DNA of 64,000 bases from Elymus sibiricus (GCA_039707655.1 CM077665.1:291156205-291220204), one strand, 5' to 3'; counted from the stretch's first letter, positions 42,514-54,204 are shown. Made by a program: numbers and translations. Notes: a model not told the origin generated them from the letters alone.

Positions 42514-42866
42514 TGCAAGAAGGAAGAGTCGTAGCATATATGTCCAAACAGCTACGCCCTCACGAAGAGAACTACGCTACTCATGATCTCGAGTTGGCAG
42601 CAGTAGTTCATGCCTTGAAGACATGGCAACATTACCTTCTAGGGAAGCGATGTGAGATATACACAGACCACAAGAGTTTGAAGTATATTTTCACTCAAAA
42701 GGAATTGAACATGAGGCAGCGAAGATGGTTGGAGTTGATCAAGGACTATGATCTCAGTGTTCAATACCACCCTGGAAAGGCCAATGTGGTAGCAAATGCC
42801 TTAAGCAGAAAGGCTTGTTCCTTGAATGTTGTGGTTAAGGAAAGGCTACCCGCCATGTATGAATAG
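42440..42866 (+). pseudogene. Del-like RNase H
   Basis: It spans the frame loss near 42500. Motifs: [10 protein letters not shown] (first Asp), [18 protein letters not shown] (Glu) and [12 protein letters not shown] (Asp). It ends with a TAG (42864-42866), after which the same frame continues into integrase. Unlike the Tat elements there is only one RNase H. Confidence 0.85.
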
Positions 42867-44120
42867 CTTGAAAGCTTTGGCTTGGAACTAGTTGCACCTG
42901 GATTCCTAGCCAACCTTGAAGCAAATTCTACCTTGATGGATGATTTTAAGGAAGCTCAGAAGGGACATGAAAGCATTGAATGCATCAAGAGGAAGATCAA
43001 GGCAGGCAAGGCCCCAGGATTCTTAGTGGATGAACAAGGGGTCGTATGGTTTGGGGATCGCATTTGCGTACCCAACAAAGTTGAGCTCAAGAACTTGATC
43101 TTGCAAGAAGCTCATGACACAACATACTCCATCCACCCTGGAGGAACCAAGATGTATCAAGGCCTCAAGGCAAGATTTTGGTGGCATGGCATCAAGAGAG
43201 AGATAGCCACTTTTGTCGCTAAGTGTGACATATCCCAGAGAGTCAAAGCTGAGCATCAGCAACCTGCTGGATTTTTACAACCTCTCAAAGTGCCTGAATG
43301 GAAGTGGGTCAAAGTCGGGATGGACTTCATCACCATATTGCCCAGGTCAAGCAAGGGACATGATTCCATTTGGGTCATCGTCGATCACCTGACCAAGACC
43401 TGTCAAGACCACCTATGACGAAAGCAAGTTAGCCAGCCTTTATGTCGAGCATATTGTGAGCCTTCACGGAGTTCCAAAGGAGATTGTGTCAGACCGAGGC
43501 ACCCAGTTTACCACAAGATTCTGGAAGAAGTTTCAAGAAGCCATGGGAAGCAAGCTATCCTTCAGCACAGCTTTTCACCCCCAAACCGGAGGACAAACGG
43601 AACGAGTAAAACAGATACTCGAAGATATGCTTCGTGCTTGCATCTTGGCATATGGAGCCAAGTGGGAAGATTGCCTACCTTTTGCTGAGTTCTCCTACAA
43701 CAACAGGTATCAGTCCAGTCTTCAGATGGCACCGTTTGAGGTGTTGTATGGACGCAAGTGCCGCACTCCCCTCAATTGGTCAGAAACTGGAGAAGGGTTA
43801 GACTTTGGACCAGATATCCTTCGCGAAGCAGAATAGCAAGTTCAACTCGTCAGAGAGTGTCTAGAGACCGCAAAGTCAAGACAAAAGAGCTACGCTGATT
43901 CACACCACCGAGAAGTGAAGTTCTGCGTCGGAGACCATGTTTATCTATGAGTCACACCTCTCAAGGGAAACAAGTGTTTCCACGTCAAGGTAAAGATTGC
44001 ACCAAGATATATTGATCCTTTCAAAATCACCGCAAAACGAGGAGAAGTTTCCTACCAGCTAGAGCTTCCTTCCGAACTATCAAAGGTGCACAACGTATTC
44101 CACGTGTCATAACTCCGGAA
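42867..44120 (+). pseudogene. Del-like integrase
   Basis: Zinc region: HDTTYSIHPGG, then CDISQRV, where the final Cys of HHCC is Ser. Core: VGMDFITILP (first Asp), IVSDRGTQF (second) and GGQTERVKQILEDML (Glu). A frameshift lies near 43410-43450, a TAG at 43834 and a TAA at 44108 in HVS-LRKCIQ. The C-terminal domain runs almost directly into the 3' end. The chromodomain expected after LRKC in this group is not visible. Confidence 0.85.
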
Positions 44121-44147
44121 GTGTATCCAAGGGGACGAGATTCTTAT

Positions 44148-44161
44148 AAGGGGGGTAGGTC
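44148..44161 (+). promoter_or_regulatory. Del-like polypurine tract
   Basis: AAGGGGGGTAGGTC directly precedes the 3' LTR start TATCACACCC. This is the standard plus-strand primer position. Confidence 0.75.
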
Positions 44162-46001
44162 TATCACACCCTGTTTTGTGCCACTTTGCTATGTTATGGG
44201 ATTATAAAATTTGGACCCATTTAAAACTTTTGTGTGGTTATGCATGATTGAATTGTTTGCTATTTGCTTGAGTGCTTGTTTGTATTTTAATTCCCAAAGA
44301 TTCTTATTCTCTCAAGAAGTCATTTAGTTGATCCAAACCTTTGCTCAATGACCATGCCATGTTTATAGGACCTAAAACTATTTTTATAAAATATTATTTT
44401 GGCCAAAAAGCATTTATTCAATTTAGGTTTTCAAAAACCCCTGAATTGAGGTTTGTACTACAAGTTCTAAAATTAGGGTGAATGCTTTTCCCCAAAGACT
44501 TTATTTGGAACCTAACATATATGAGACTTCCCAAAACCACCAAATATTATTTTTAAATATTATTTTCATATTTTATTTAAAGGCTTTTTCTTGAGGCTAG
44601 AAATGGTCTTTTATAGGGATAAAATATTTTTAAGATTTCAAATTATTTGATAAAATTTAGGGAAACTCAGTGGACATATAGTTTCCATATATAAGAGTTT
44701 CAACACATGGTCATGTTCAAAATATTGGACAAAACCCTCCAAAACCCTTTCTGCCTATTTCAAGCATTTGAAATATTTATATAATAAATATTCCCAAACA
44801 AATCCAGGAAAATTCTAGCAAGTCACATATGCCTAATGTGATGATCTTGCCAAGTTTCATCCCAATCAAAATTGTTTTGGTTCACAAAAGTGCCCCAAAA
44901 CCATTTCCGTCCAGATCCAAATTTGATCAACTCTACATTGCCAACTGTCTCCTATTGATCTCAAACTTTGTGGACATGCTCTAATCCTCAAATGATGCCA
45001 CCACATCAAGTGGTGCATTAAGGAGAATAGATACGCATGACTAGATCTAAGAAAATCGATTTCTGCTCATTTCTAGGGTTTACAAAGTTTGCATTGTTAA
45101 CTTTCTTCAAATGAGCTCAAACTTGGTGATCCACACTATTTTTACATACCCTTTTATCCCGTTAAATCTCACAGAAAGAAAACTCTTTTTACTTTCCCAA
45201 ATCAACATCAAACACCTTCTCGTTAAATCCTAAAGATACCGGTTTCACCTTTTAACCTCTTCTCCTTGACCTAAGCTTTTTACGACAGTACCTCCTATGC
45301 CTCCTCTACCCCCAGTTAGAATTTCAAGCCATGAATCAATCATGGGGTAGGGTGAAACCCCCATTTACCCCTCTAGACAGCCAAAACCAACAGCATTTTA
45401 CCTCTCCTCCTTACTACCCCTGCTTCCCCTAGCCCCCCTAGCTCCTAGAATATCTCCAGAAACCCCAAGTGCTAAGGGACACGCTGGGATGCATCCAGAG
45501 CAGGCAATGCATGCCATGGCATGCCAAAAGCATGCTCTGGAGGGCGCTATAGTGCATCCTCGCACTGTAGCAGGAGCTTCCCGAGGCTGTTGACAGCTTT
45601 GCGTTGAGGGACCTTGTCCCCTGGCCCCTCCTCTGCGTCCCTCCGGCCTTCCTTTCCCTCTCCGTGGAACCTCCATTCACCATCGATCATTTCCCCCCTC
45701 TTCTCTCATTCGATTGCAGCCGAGATCGTCGAGGGAAACCTCCTCCCGAAGCTTCGCCGCCATGACATCTCACCGCCGGCGAACCCGAGCATCTCCGGCG
45801 CCCCTTCCACCTCCACCCGCAATGGCGGAAGCCCCTGGTTCCATTCCCGTCGCCAGCTCGCCTCGTCGTGCTATCCTCCGTTGCCGGTGAGCCTCGTCGT
45901 CCTCTAGACAGAGGTTGACGATGACCTGCTAGTGGGCCCCGGTCATCAGCCTCTGCCTCGCCCCGTGCCTCTCTCCCTCTCGCTGGCCTCCGGAGCCCGC
46001 C
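44162..46001 (+). repeat. Del-like 3' LTR, truncated by S1
   Basis: It aligns with 5' LTR segments 1 and 2 through to about 23485, without the solo LTR and without about 430 bp near 22690-23115. It stops at GAGCCCGCC, where the S1 LTR begins. The short frame 45614-45907 has a counterpart in the 5' LTR and is not taken as a gene. Confidence 0.8.
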
Positions 46002-47198
46002 TGATGTGGCTTGAGACTGCGTCGGTATTTCCCCAAAGAGGAAGGGATGATGCAGCATAGCGTAAGTATTTCCCTCAGTTATTAAACCAAGGTTATCGAA
46101 CCAGTAGGAGAACCACACACCACTATGTAAACGGTACCTGCACACAAAGAACAAATACTTGCAACCCGACGCGTAAGAGAGGTTGTCAATCTCTCCACGG
46201 TAAAAAGATAAATTAGTTTGTATAAGATTGGATAAATAGATCGCACAAGAACACAAAATAAAAGAAGCAAATAAAAGTGCAGCAAGGTATTTTTGGGTTT
46301 TTGGAATAATAGATCTAAAAACAAAAGCGGCAAAAGATAGATCGGAAAGCAATATGTTGAAAGTATAGACACGGGGACTGTAGATTTCACTAGTGGCTTC
46401 TCTCATGAGTATAGCACACGGTGGGTAAACAAATTACTGTTGGGTAATTGATAGAAGTTCAAATAATAATGACGATATCCGAGGCAATGATCATTATATA
46501 GGCATCACGTCCAAGATTAGTAGGCCGAAACGATTCTGCATCAACTACTATTACCCCACACATCGACCGCTATCCAGCATGCATCTAGTGTATTAAGTTC
46601 ATGGAAAAACAGAGTAATGCAATAAGAACGGTGACATGATGTAGACAAGATCTATTCATGTAGGAATAGACCCCATCTTGTTATCCTTAATAGCACCGAT
46701 ACATGCGTGCCTCGCTGCCCCCTTCTGTCACTGGGAGAGGACACCGCAAGATCGAACTCATCACAAAGCACCCCTTCCCATGGCAAGAAAAATCGATCTA
46801 GTTGGCCTAACTAAACCAAAGATTTGAAGAAGAAATACGAGGCTATAAGTAATCATGCATATAAGAGATCAAAGAAGACTCAAATAATATTCATGGATAG
46901 AAACTGATCATGAACTCAAAATTCATCGGATCCCAACAAACACACCGCAAAAAGTCATTACATCAAATAGATCTCCAAGAGACCATTTTATTGAGAATCA
47001 AAAGAGAGAGAGAAATCCATCTAGCTACTGTCTACGGACCCGTAGGTCTATGGTGGACGACTCACGCATCATCGGAGAGGCACCAATGAGGATGATGAAC
47101 CCCTCCGTAATGGTCTTAGATTGGATCTTACGGTTCTGGAACAATGGCGGCTGGAAGTGTATTTTGTCGACTCCTCCAGGGTTTCTGGAATATTTGGG

Positions 47199-47207
47199 TA
47201 TTTATAG
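47199..47207 (-). promoter_or_regulatory. TATA box, S1 3' LTR
   Basis: CTATAAATA on the minus strand. The same motif lies at 52280-52288, 53812-53820 and 62801-62809. Confidence 0.6.
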
Positions 47208-47249
47208 AGCTCAGAGGTGGTGGAGGAGATCCCCGTGGGCCCCACAACC

Positions 47250-47287
47250 CACCACCGCGCATCGGGGGCCTCTAGCGCGCCGTGGTG
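47250..47287 (-). promoter_or_regulatory. Inverted repeat upstream of TATA, S1 3' LTR
   Basis: Arms CACCACCGCGC (47250-47260) and GCGCCGTGGTG (47277-47287) pair at ten of eleven positions. Compared with the perfect copies, one position has changed on both arms (C-G in place of G-C). The gap to TATA (47207) is 43 nt. Confidence 0.55.
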
Positions 47288-47574
47288 TCTTCTGGGCCCC
47301 ACGGGCCTCCTCCCAGGTACTTCTTTTGCTCCCTGGATGTCTTCTGGTCCAAAAAAAATCTCCAAAAAGTTTCATCGCGATTGGACTCCGTTTGGTACTG
47401 ATATTCTGCGAAGTAAAAAACAAGCAAAAAACAGCAGCTGGCACTTGGCACTATGTCAATAGGTTAGTCCCAAAAATGATATAAAGTTTCTATAAAATGA
47501 TTGTAAAACATCCAAGAATGATAATATAATAGCATGGAACAATAAAAAATTATAGATACGTTGGAGACGTATCA

Positions 47575-47590
47575 GCATCCCCAAGCTTAA
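47575..47590 (-). promoter_or_regulatory. S1 polypurine tract
   Basis: TTAAGCTTGGGGATGC on the minus strand abuts the LTR start TGATACG. The same 16 bases occur at S2 (54189-54204). Confidence 0.7.
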
Positions 47591-49935
47591 TTCCTACTCG
47601 TCCTCGAGTAGGTAAATGATAAAAATAGAATTTTTGATGTGGAATGCCGCCTAACATGTTCATCACATATTCTTTTCTTTTGTAGCATGGAAATTTGGAC
47701 TTTTAGATGGTTCAAAGCAATAGTCTAGTTTTGACATAAAGACGTTATTACTCAAGCTTGCCAACAAGCAACCATGTATTTCAAAATATCAACATTAAAG
47801 AAAGTTATCCCTAGCCCATCATGCTCAATCATTGATCCATTCATGAAACATACTCAAATATTAGCTACACCCAATGCACAAGTATGATCATAGTGCCCCC
47901 TAGTTGGTGCTTTATAAGAGAAGATGGAGACTCGATTTAAAAAAAATTGCATAAAGTAAATAGATAGGCCCTTCGCAAAGGGAAGTGGGGATTTGTAGAG
48001 GTGCCAGAGCTCAAAGCTTAAATTGAGAGAGAAAAATATTTTGGGTGGCATGCCTTTCCTGTCAACGAAAATGACCGAGTAGTTCTCAATACTTTCCATG
48101 CTAGATATATCATAGGCGGTTCCCAAACATAAAATAAAGTTATTCCTTTTTCCACAATCCTTTCACAATCCATGGCTAGCCGTATCCACGGTTGCCTTCC
48201 ATACCAACACTTTCCAAGGAATTTATTATTTGACAACATAAAGTAAATTTCTTTTTCATTTCGGGACTGGGCGTCCCTATTACCGCCGCCCTCTCGTGCA
48301 ATGACAAGTGAATAAACACTCATCTTGAGAATAACACATCTAGCATGGAAAAATATTGGACACCCCCTACCGTTTCATGAGCAGTATGAGCATACAAAAG
48401 GAAATTCATTTTGAAAATTAGAGATGGCACATACAAATTTGCTTAGAACGGCATGGAAATACCGCATATAGGAAGGTATGGTGGACTCATATGGCAAAAC
48501 TGGGTTTAAGGATTTTGGATGCACAAGTAGTATTTCTACTTAGTACAAATGGAGACAAGAAAATAGATTGAGAAGAAACCAACCGAGAAACGAAAATTCA
48601 CATAAACGGGCATTAAGCATAACTAACACCGAATAATGCACCATAAGTAGGATGTAATTTTGTTGCATAACTATTAACTTCCGTGCTTGCATAGGGAATC
48701 ACAAACCTTAACATCCATATTCTTAATAAAGCATAATTACTCACCAACATGACTTACATACTACTATCATCATGTCTCAAAACTATTATATGGAATCAAG
48801 TTTAATTTTTCCAATGATCTTCATGAAAGTTTTTATTATATCCCTCTTGAATATCTATCACTTTGGGACTAGTTTCATATATTGCCATTGCTTTTGACAA
48901 GCTCAAATAAATTTAAGTGAAGAACATGAGCATAAAAGTTTCATCTCTCAAAATAATATATGTGAAGCATGAGAGAGTTTCTTCAAAAATTTAAAGCACA
49001 CCATGCTCAAAAAGATATAAGTGAAGCACTAGAGCAATTACATAGCTCAAAATAAATTAAGTGAAGCATATAGAGCAATCATAGCATAATTTTGGCTCTC
49101 TCAAATAGGTGTGTACAGCAAGGATACTTGTGACAAACTAAAAATCAAATCAAGCAAAGACTCAAATAATACAAGACGCTCCAAGCAAAACTCATGATAT
49201 GTGACGAATAAAAATATAGCTCCAAGTAAAATACCGATGGTCGTTAGAAGAAAGAGGGGATGCCACTCGGGGCATCCCCAAGCTTAGTTGCTTGTTTCTC
49301 CTTGGATATTATCTTGGGGTGCCATGGGCATCCCCAAGCTTAGGCTCTTTTCACTCCTTATTCCTTCATCCATCGTGATCTCACCCAAAACTTGAAAACT
49401 TCAATCTCACAAAACTTAACAAAACCTTCGTGAGATCCGTTAGTATAATAAAGGAAATCACCACTCTAAGTACTGTTGCAAACCCATTCATATTTTATTA
49501 TTGCATTATATCTAATGTATTCTAACTTTACCATGGCTTATACCCTCCAAGACAAGCCATAGATTCATCAAAATAAGCACACAATGCAAGGAAAACAGAA
49601 TCTGTCAAAAACAGAACAGTCTGTAGTAATCAGTACTCTAACCATACTTCTGTAACTCTAAAAATTCTGAAACATTAGGACAACGTACTGAATTTGTACA
49701 GAAATACTGTGTTAAAATTTCAGATTATTATCATGCTCCACTAAAAAATAAATATTCCTGCACTGGAGTCAAAGTTTTTGTTTCTGATTCAGCATTGTTT
49801 CCACTCATCTTGTGAATCATCCCAAAGGCTTTACCTGGCACAAACACTAACTAAAACATAAAAACACAATCATAACAGTAGCATCATTGTGTAAACACTC
49901 AAGAACAGAAAGAAAAAGGCAAAATTAAATTTTAT
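47591..49935. other. S1 3' non-coding region
   Basis: 2.3 kb of AT-rich DNA without a convincing frame, collinear with the S2 3' region. It contains a single copy of the AAGTGAAGCATGAGAG word block (about 48960) and two extra polypurine-like copies GGCATCCCCAAGCTTA near 49278-49293 and 49327-49342. Confidence 0.7.
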
Positions 49936-50829
49936 TCATTGGGTTGCCTCCCAAGAAGCTCTTTCTTTATAGCCATTAAGATAGGCTTGAGATTTCAATG
50001 ATGCCCTCATGAAAGATAATAATAGCAACACCAAGAGAGCATCATGAAGAATATGGAAAACACAGTTAAGTCTAACATACTTCCTATGCATAGGCATTTT
50101 ATATGCAGACGAATTATCAAGGCAAGCAAAAACTAGCATATGGAAGGAAGAAGAAAGAGACAATAGCAATCTCAATATGAAGAGAGGTAATTTAGTATCA
50201 TGAAAATTTCTACAACTATAATTTCCTCTCTCATAATAATTATATGTAGGATCATAATCAAATTCAACAATATATCTATCATAAACAATACTCCCTTTAT
50301 GATCAACATGCATAAAGTTTTTATCATCTTCCAAAATAGTGGGATTATCATCAACTAAAGTTATGACCTCTCCAAACCCACTTTTATCAAAAAATTCATA
50401 AGATTGAACACTCTCCAAATATGTGGGATTCTTTTTACCTAAAGTTGACGCTCTTCCAAACCCACTTTCGATCAACATGAGGCTTAAATAATTTTCAAGA
50501 TCATAAGAAGCATTATCACCCCAATCATGATCATTGCAATAAGAAGTGGACATGACAAAATTATCATCCCCAAGATTGTAGTTTTTCATATTATTAACAT
50601 AATTGACATTAATAGAATTTATAGTAACATCATTGCAATCATGTTTTTCAATCAAGGAGCTATCATGAATCACCTTATAAATTTCTTCTTTCAAAATTTC
50701 ATCAAAATTTTTAGATTCATGATTTTCAAACAAAACTTCATAGAGATAATCAAGTGCACCCAACTCACTAGCATTTGGTTCATCATAATTTGGCTTTTTT
50801 AAAAGATTAGCAAGTGGATGAGGATCCAT
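49936..50829 (-). CDS. 297-residue protein of unknown function in S1
   Basis: It is intact from the ATG (50829) to the TAG. The N-terminal two thirds are acidic and Asn/Asp/Tyr-rich (LLKKPNYDEPNASELGALDY near the start). The segment SYEFFDKSGFGEVITL matches DFFDKSGFGEVKTL in the S2 protease ORF. The C-terminal third is hydrophobic (LPLFILRLLLSLSSSFHMLV and HILHDALLVLLLLSFM), perhaps one or two membrane segments, and ends KERASWEATQ. It occupies the place of gag. No gag, zinc knuckle or enzyme motif is visible. It is the only long intact frame in S1-S3. Confidence 0.6.
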   Translation of the reverse strand: MDPHPLANLLKKPNYDEPNASELGALDYLYEVLFENHESKNFDEILKEEIYKVIHDSSLIEKHDCNDVTINSINVNYVNNMKNYNLGDDNFVMSTSYCNDHDWGDNASYDLENYLSLMLIESGFGRASTLGKKNPTYLESVQSYEFFDKSGFGEVITLVDDNPTILEDDKNFMHVDHKGSIVYDRYIVEFDYDPTYNYYERGNYSCRNFHDTKLPLFILRLLLSLSSSFHMLVFACLDNSSAYKMPMHRKYVRLNCVFHILHDALLVLLLLSFMRASLKSQAYLNGYKERASWEATQ

Positions 50830-51050
50830 ATGAATAGATTTTTAGCAAACGAAGATGCAAGCAAATAGAAGGCACATGGCAACACAAGCAAAGATAGCAA
50901 ACAAGCAAAAAGGCAAACGGAAACGAGGGAGAATAAAACGGCAAATTTTTGTGAAGTGGGGGAGATGAAAACGAGAGGCAAATGGCAAATAATGTAAATT
51001 GCAAGGAGATGAGATTTGTGATTAGGAACCTAATAGATGTTGATGATGCC

Positions 51051-51068
51051 TTCCCGGCAATGGCGCCA
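51051..51068 (-). promoter_or_regulatory. S1 primer-binding site, tRNA-Asp type
   Basis: TGGCGCCATTGCCGGGAA on the minus strand, ten bases after the LTR end. It differs from the S2 site at two positions within the tRNA-Asp(GUC) complement. Confidence 0.8.
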
Positions 51069-51078
51069 GAAATTCCTT

Positions 51079-52610
51079 TGACGTGGCTTCAGACTGCGTC
51101 GGTATTTCCCCAAAGAGGAAGGGATGATGCAGCACAGCTACGATAAGTATTTCCCTTAGTTATGAAACCAAGGTAATCGAACCAGTAGGAGAATCACACA
51201 ACACTATGCAAATGGTACCTGCACACACAGAACAAATACTTGCAACCCGACGTGTAAGAGAGGTTGTCAATCACTCCACGGTAAAAAGATAGATTAGTCC
51301 GTATAAGATTGGATAAATAGATCGCACAAGAACACAAAATAAAAGAAGCAAATAAAAAGTGCAGCAAGGTATTTTTGGGTTTTTGGAATAATAGATCTGA
51401 AAACAAAAGTGGCAAAAGATAGATCGGAAAGCAATATGTTGAAAGAATAGACCCGGGGGCCGTAGATTTCACTAGTGGTTTCTCTCATGAGAATAGCACA
51501 CGGTGGGTAAACAAATTACTACTGGGCAATTGATAGAAGATCAAATAATTATGACGATATCCAAGGCAATGATCATTATATAGGCATCACGTCCAAGATT
51601 AGTAGACCGAAACGATTCTGCATCTACTGCTATTACTCCACACATCGACCGCTATTAAGCATGCATCTAGTGTATTAAGTTCATGGAAAACGGAGTTATG
51701 CAATAAGAACGGTAACATGATGTAGACAAGATCTATTCATGTAGGAATAGACCCCATCTTGTTATCCATAATAGCAACGATACATGCGTGCCTCGCTGCC
51801 CCTTCTGTCACTGGGAGAGGACACCGCAAGATCGAACCCATCACAAAGCACCTCTTCCCATGGCAAGAAAAATCGATCTAGTTGGCCTAACTAAACCAAA
51901 GATTAGAACAAGAAATACGAGGCAATAAGTAATCATGCATGTAAGAGATCAAAGAAGACTCAAATAATATTCAAGGATAGAAAGTGATCATGAACTCAAA
52001 ATTCATCGAATCCCAACAAATACATCGCAAAAAGTCATTACATCAAATAGATCTCCAAGAGACCATTGTATTGAGAATCAAAAGAGAGAGAGAAAGACAT
52101 CTAGCTACTGCCTACGGACCCGTAGGTCTATGGTGGACTACTCACGCATCATCAGAGAGGCACCAATGAGGATGATGAAACCCTCCGTGATGGTGTTAGA
52201 TTCGATCTCGTGGTTCTAGAACTTGCGGCGGCTGGAAGTGTATTTCGTCGACTCCTCTAGGGTTTCTAGAATATTTGGGTATTTATAGATCTCAGAGGCG
52301 GTGGAGGAGATCCCCGTGGGCCCCACGACCCACCAGGGCGCGTCGGGGGCCTCTAGCGCGCCCTGGTGTCTTCTGGGCCAGACGGGCCTCCTCCCAGGTA
52401 CTTCTTTCGCTCCCTGGATGTCTTCTTGTCCAAAAAAATCTCCAAAAAGTTCCATCGCGATTGGACTCCGTTTGGTACTGATATTTTGTGAAGTAAAAAA
52501 CAAGCAAAAACAGCAACTGGCAGTTGGCACTATGTCAATAGGTTAGTCCCAAAAAATAATATAAGGTTCCTATAAAATGATTGTAAAACATCCAAGAATG
52601 ATATAATATA
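51079..52610 (-). repeat. S1 5' LTR, outer end missing
   Basis: It runs from TGACGTGGC (51079) to GAATGATATAATATA (52610), where LTR C starts with TGATGTGGC. About 60 bp of the outer end, including TGATACGTCTCC, are absent. TATA at 52280-52288; perfect inverted repeat at 52331-52368. Confidence 0.85.
52331..52368 (-). promoter_or_regulatory. 12-bp perfect inverted repeat upstream of TATA, S1 5' LTR
   Basis: CACCAGGGCGCG (52331-52342) and CGCGCCCTGGTG (52357-52368) with a 14-nt loop; 43 nt from the TATA box at 52288. Confidence 0.7.
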
Positions 52611-54188
52611 TGATGTGGCTTGAGACTGCGTCGGTATTTCCCCAAAGAGGAAGGGATGATGCAGCACAACTACGGTAAGTATTTCCCTCAGTTATGAAAC
52701 CAAGGTTATCGAACCAGTAGGAGAACTACGCAACACTATGTAAGCGGTACCTGCACACAAAGAACAAATACTTGCAACCCGACGCGTAAGAGAGGTTGTA
52801 AATCTCTCCACGGTAAAAAGATAAACTAGTTTGTATGAGATCTGATAAATAGATCGCACTAGAACACAATATAAAAGAAGCAAATAAAAAGTGCAGCAAG
52901 GTATTTTAGGGGTTTTGGAATAGTAGATCTGAAAACAAAAGCGGCAAAAGATAGATCGGAAAGCAATATGTTGAAAGAATAGACCCGGTGGTCGTAGATT
53001 TCACTAGTGGCTTCTCTCATGAGTATAGCACACGGTGGCTAAACAAATTACTGTTGGGCAATTGATAGAAGATCAAATAATCATGACGATATCCAAGGCG
53101 ATGATCATTATATAGGCATCACATCCAAGATTAGTAGACCGAAACGATTCTGCATCTACTACTATTACTCCACACATCGACCGCTATCCAGCATGCATCT
53201 AGTGTATTAAGTTCATGGAAAAATGGAGTAATGTAATAAGAACGGTGACATGATATAGACAAGATCTATTCATGTAGGAATAGACCCCATCTTGTTATCC
53301 TTAATAGCAACGATACATGCGTGTCTCGCTTCCCCTTCTGTTACTGGGAGAGGACACCGCAAGATCGAACCCATCACAAACACCTCTTCCCATGGCAAGA
53401 AAAATCGATCCAGTTGGCCTAACTAAACCAAAGATTCAAACAAGAAATATGAGGCTATAGGTAATCATGCATATAAGAGATCAAAGAAGACTCAAATAAT
53501 ATTCATGGATAGAAATTGATCATCAACTCAAAATTCAGCGGATCCCAACAAACACACCGCAAAATGTCATTACATCAAATCGATCTCCAAGAGACCATTG
53601 TATTGAGAATCAAAAGAGAGAGAGAAAGCCATCTAGCTACTGCCTACGGACCCGTAGGTCTATGGTGGACTACTCACGCATCATCAGAGAGGCACCAATG
53701 AGGATCATGAACCCCTCCGTGATGGTGTTAGATTGGATCTCGCGGTTCTGGAAGTTGTAGCGACTGGAAGTGTATTTCGTCGACTTCTCTAGGGTTTCTG
53801 GAATATTTGGGTATTTATAGAGCTCAGAGGCGGTGGAGGGGACTCCCGAGGTGACCACAACCCACCAGGGCGCGCCGGGGGCCTCTGGCGCGCCCTGGTG
53901 TCTTCTGGGCCCCATGGGCCTCCTCTCAGGTACTTCTTTTGCTCCCTGGATGTCTTTTGGTCCAAAACAAATCTCCAAAAAGTTTCATCGCGATTGGAAT
54001 CCATTTGGTACTGATATTCTGCGAAGTATAAAACAAGCAAAAAACAGCAACTGGCACTTGGCACTATGTCAATAGGTTAGTTCCAAAAAATGATATAAAT
54101 TTGCTATAAAATGATTGTAAAACATCCAAGAATGATAATACAATAGCATTGAACAATCAAAAATTATAGATACGTTGGAGACGTATCA
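52611..54188 (-). repeat. S2 3' LTR
   Basis: 1578 bp, complete (TGATGTGGC to GACGTATCA on the plus strand). TATA at 53812-53820. Perfect inverted repeat arms at 53863-53874 and 53889-53900, 43 nt from TATA. It directly abuts the truncated S1 5' LTR. Confidence 0.88.
53863..53900 (-). promoter_or_regulatory. 12-bp perfect inverted repeat upstream of TATA, S2 3' LTR
   Basis: CACCAGGGCGCG and CGCGCCCTGGTG with a 14-nt loop. The spacing to TATA matches the other copies exactly. Confidence 0.7.
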
Positions 54189-54204
54189 GCATCCCCAAGC
54201 TTAA
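54189..54204 (-). promoter_or_regulatory. S2 polypurine tract
   Basis: TTAAGCTTGGGGATGC on the minus strand adjoins the 3' LTR start. Confidence 0.7.

Larger units (their letters stand above)
19459..46001 (+). mobile_element. Del/Tekay-like gypsy element carrying nested insertions
   Basis: The 5' LTR is split in three (19459-20845, 22610-24561, 37676 to about 38588). A tRNA-Met-type primer site lies at 38595, then an extra frame, gag, pol, a polypurine tract and a partial 3' LTR (44162-46001). The two LTR starts (TGTCACACCC / TATCACACCC) and the following several hundred bases align by eye. The net 5' LTR length is about 4.25 kb. Pol is broken by frameshifts and stops. The 3' LTR is cut at 46002 by the S1 element, so the right end lies outside the window. 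Long LTRs and the RT sequence suggest the Del/Tekay group of chromoviruses. Confidence 0.75.
46002..47574 (-). repeat. S1 3' LTR
   Basis: 1573 bp. On the minus strand it runs TGATACGTCTCCAACG to GCCACATCA. TATA lies at 47199-47207 on the minus strand, with an inverted repeat 43 nt upstream of it (47250-47287). Frames inside it are chance frames repeated in all copies. Confidence 0.88.
46002..52610 (-). mobile_element. S1: Sabrina/WHAM-like non-autonomous gypsy element
   Basis: 3' LTR at 46002-47574, internal 47575-51078, 5' LTR at 51079-52610 (lacking its outer 60 bp or so). A tRNA-Asp-type primer site (51051-51068) and a polypurine tract (47575-47590) are in place. The internal region is only 3.5 kb. 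It has one 297-codon frame in place of gag and no protease, RT or integrase, so it must use proteins from elsewhere. It is inserted in the Del-like 3' LTR. LTR ends TGATACGTCTCC and the shared 3' region tie it to S2. Confidence 0.8.

Noticed and set aside
46082..47484. Frames recurring in all S-element LTRs (for example 46406-45687 and 62009-61640)
   Set aside because: They recur because the LTR recurs; they run across LTR boundaries and contain TATA and inverted-repeat sequence.
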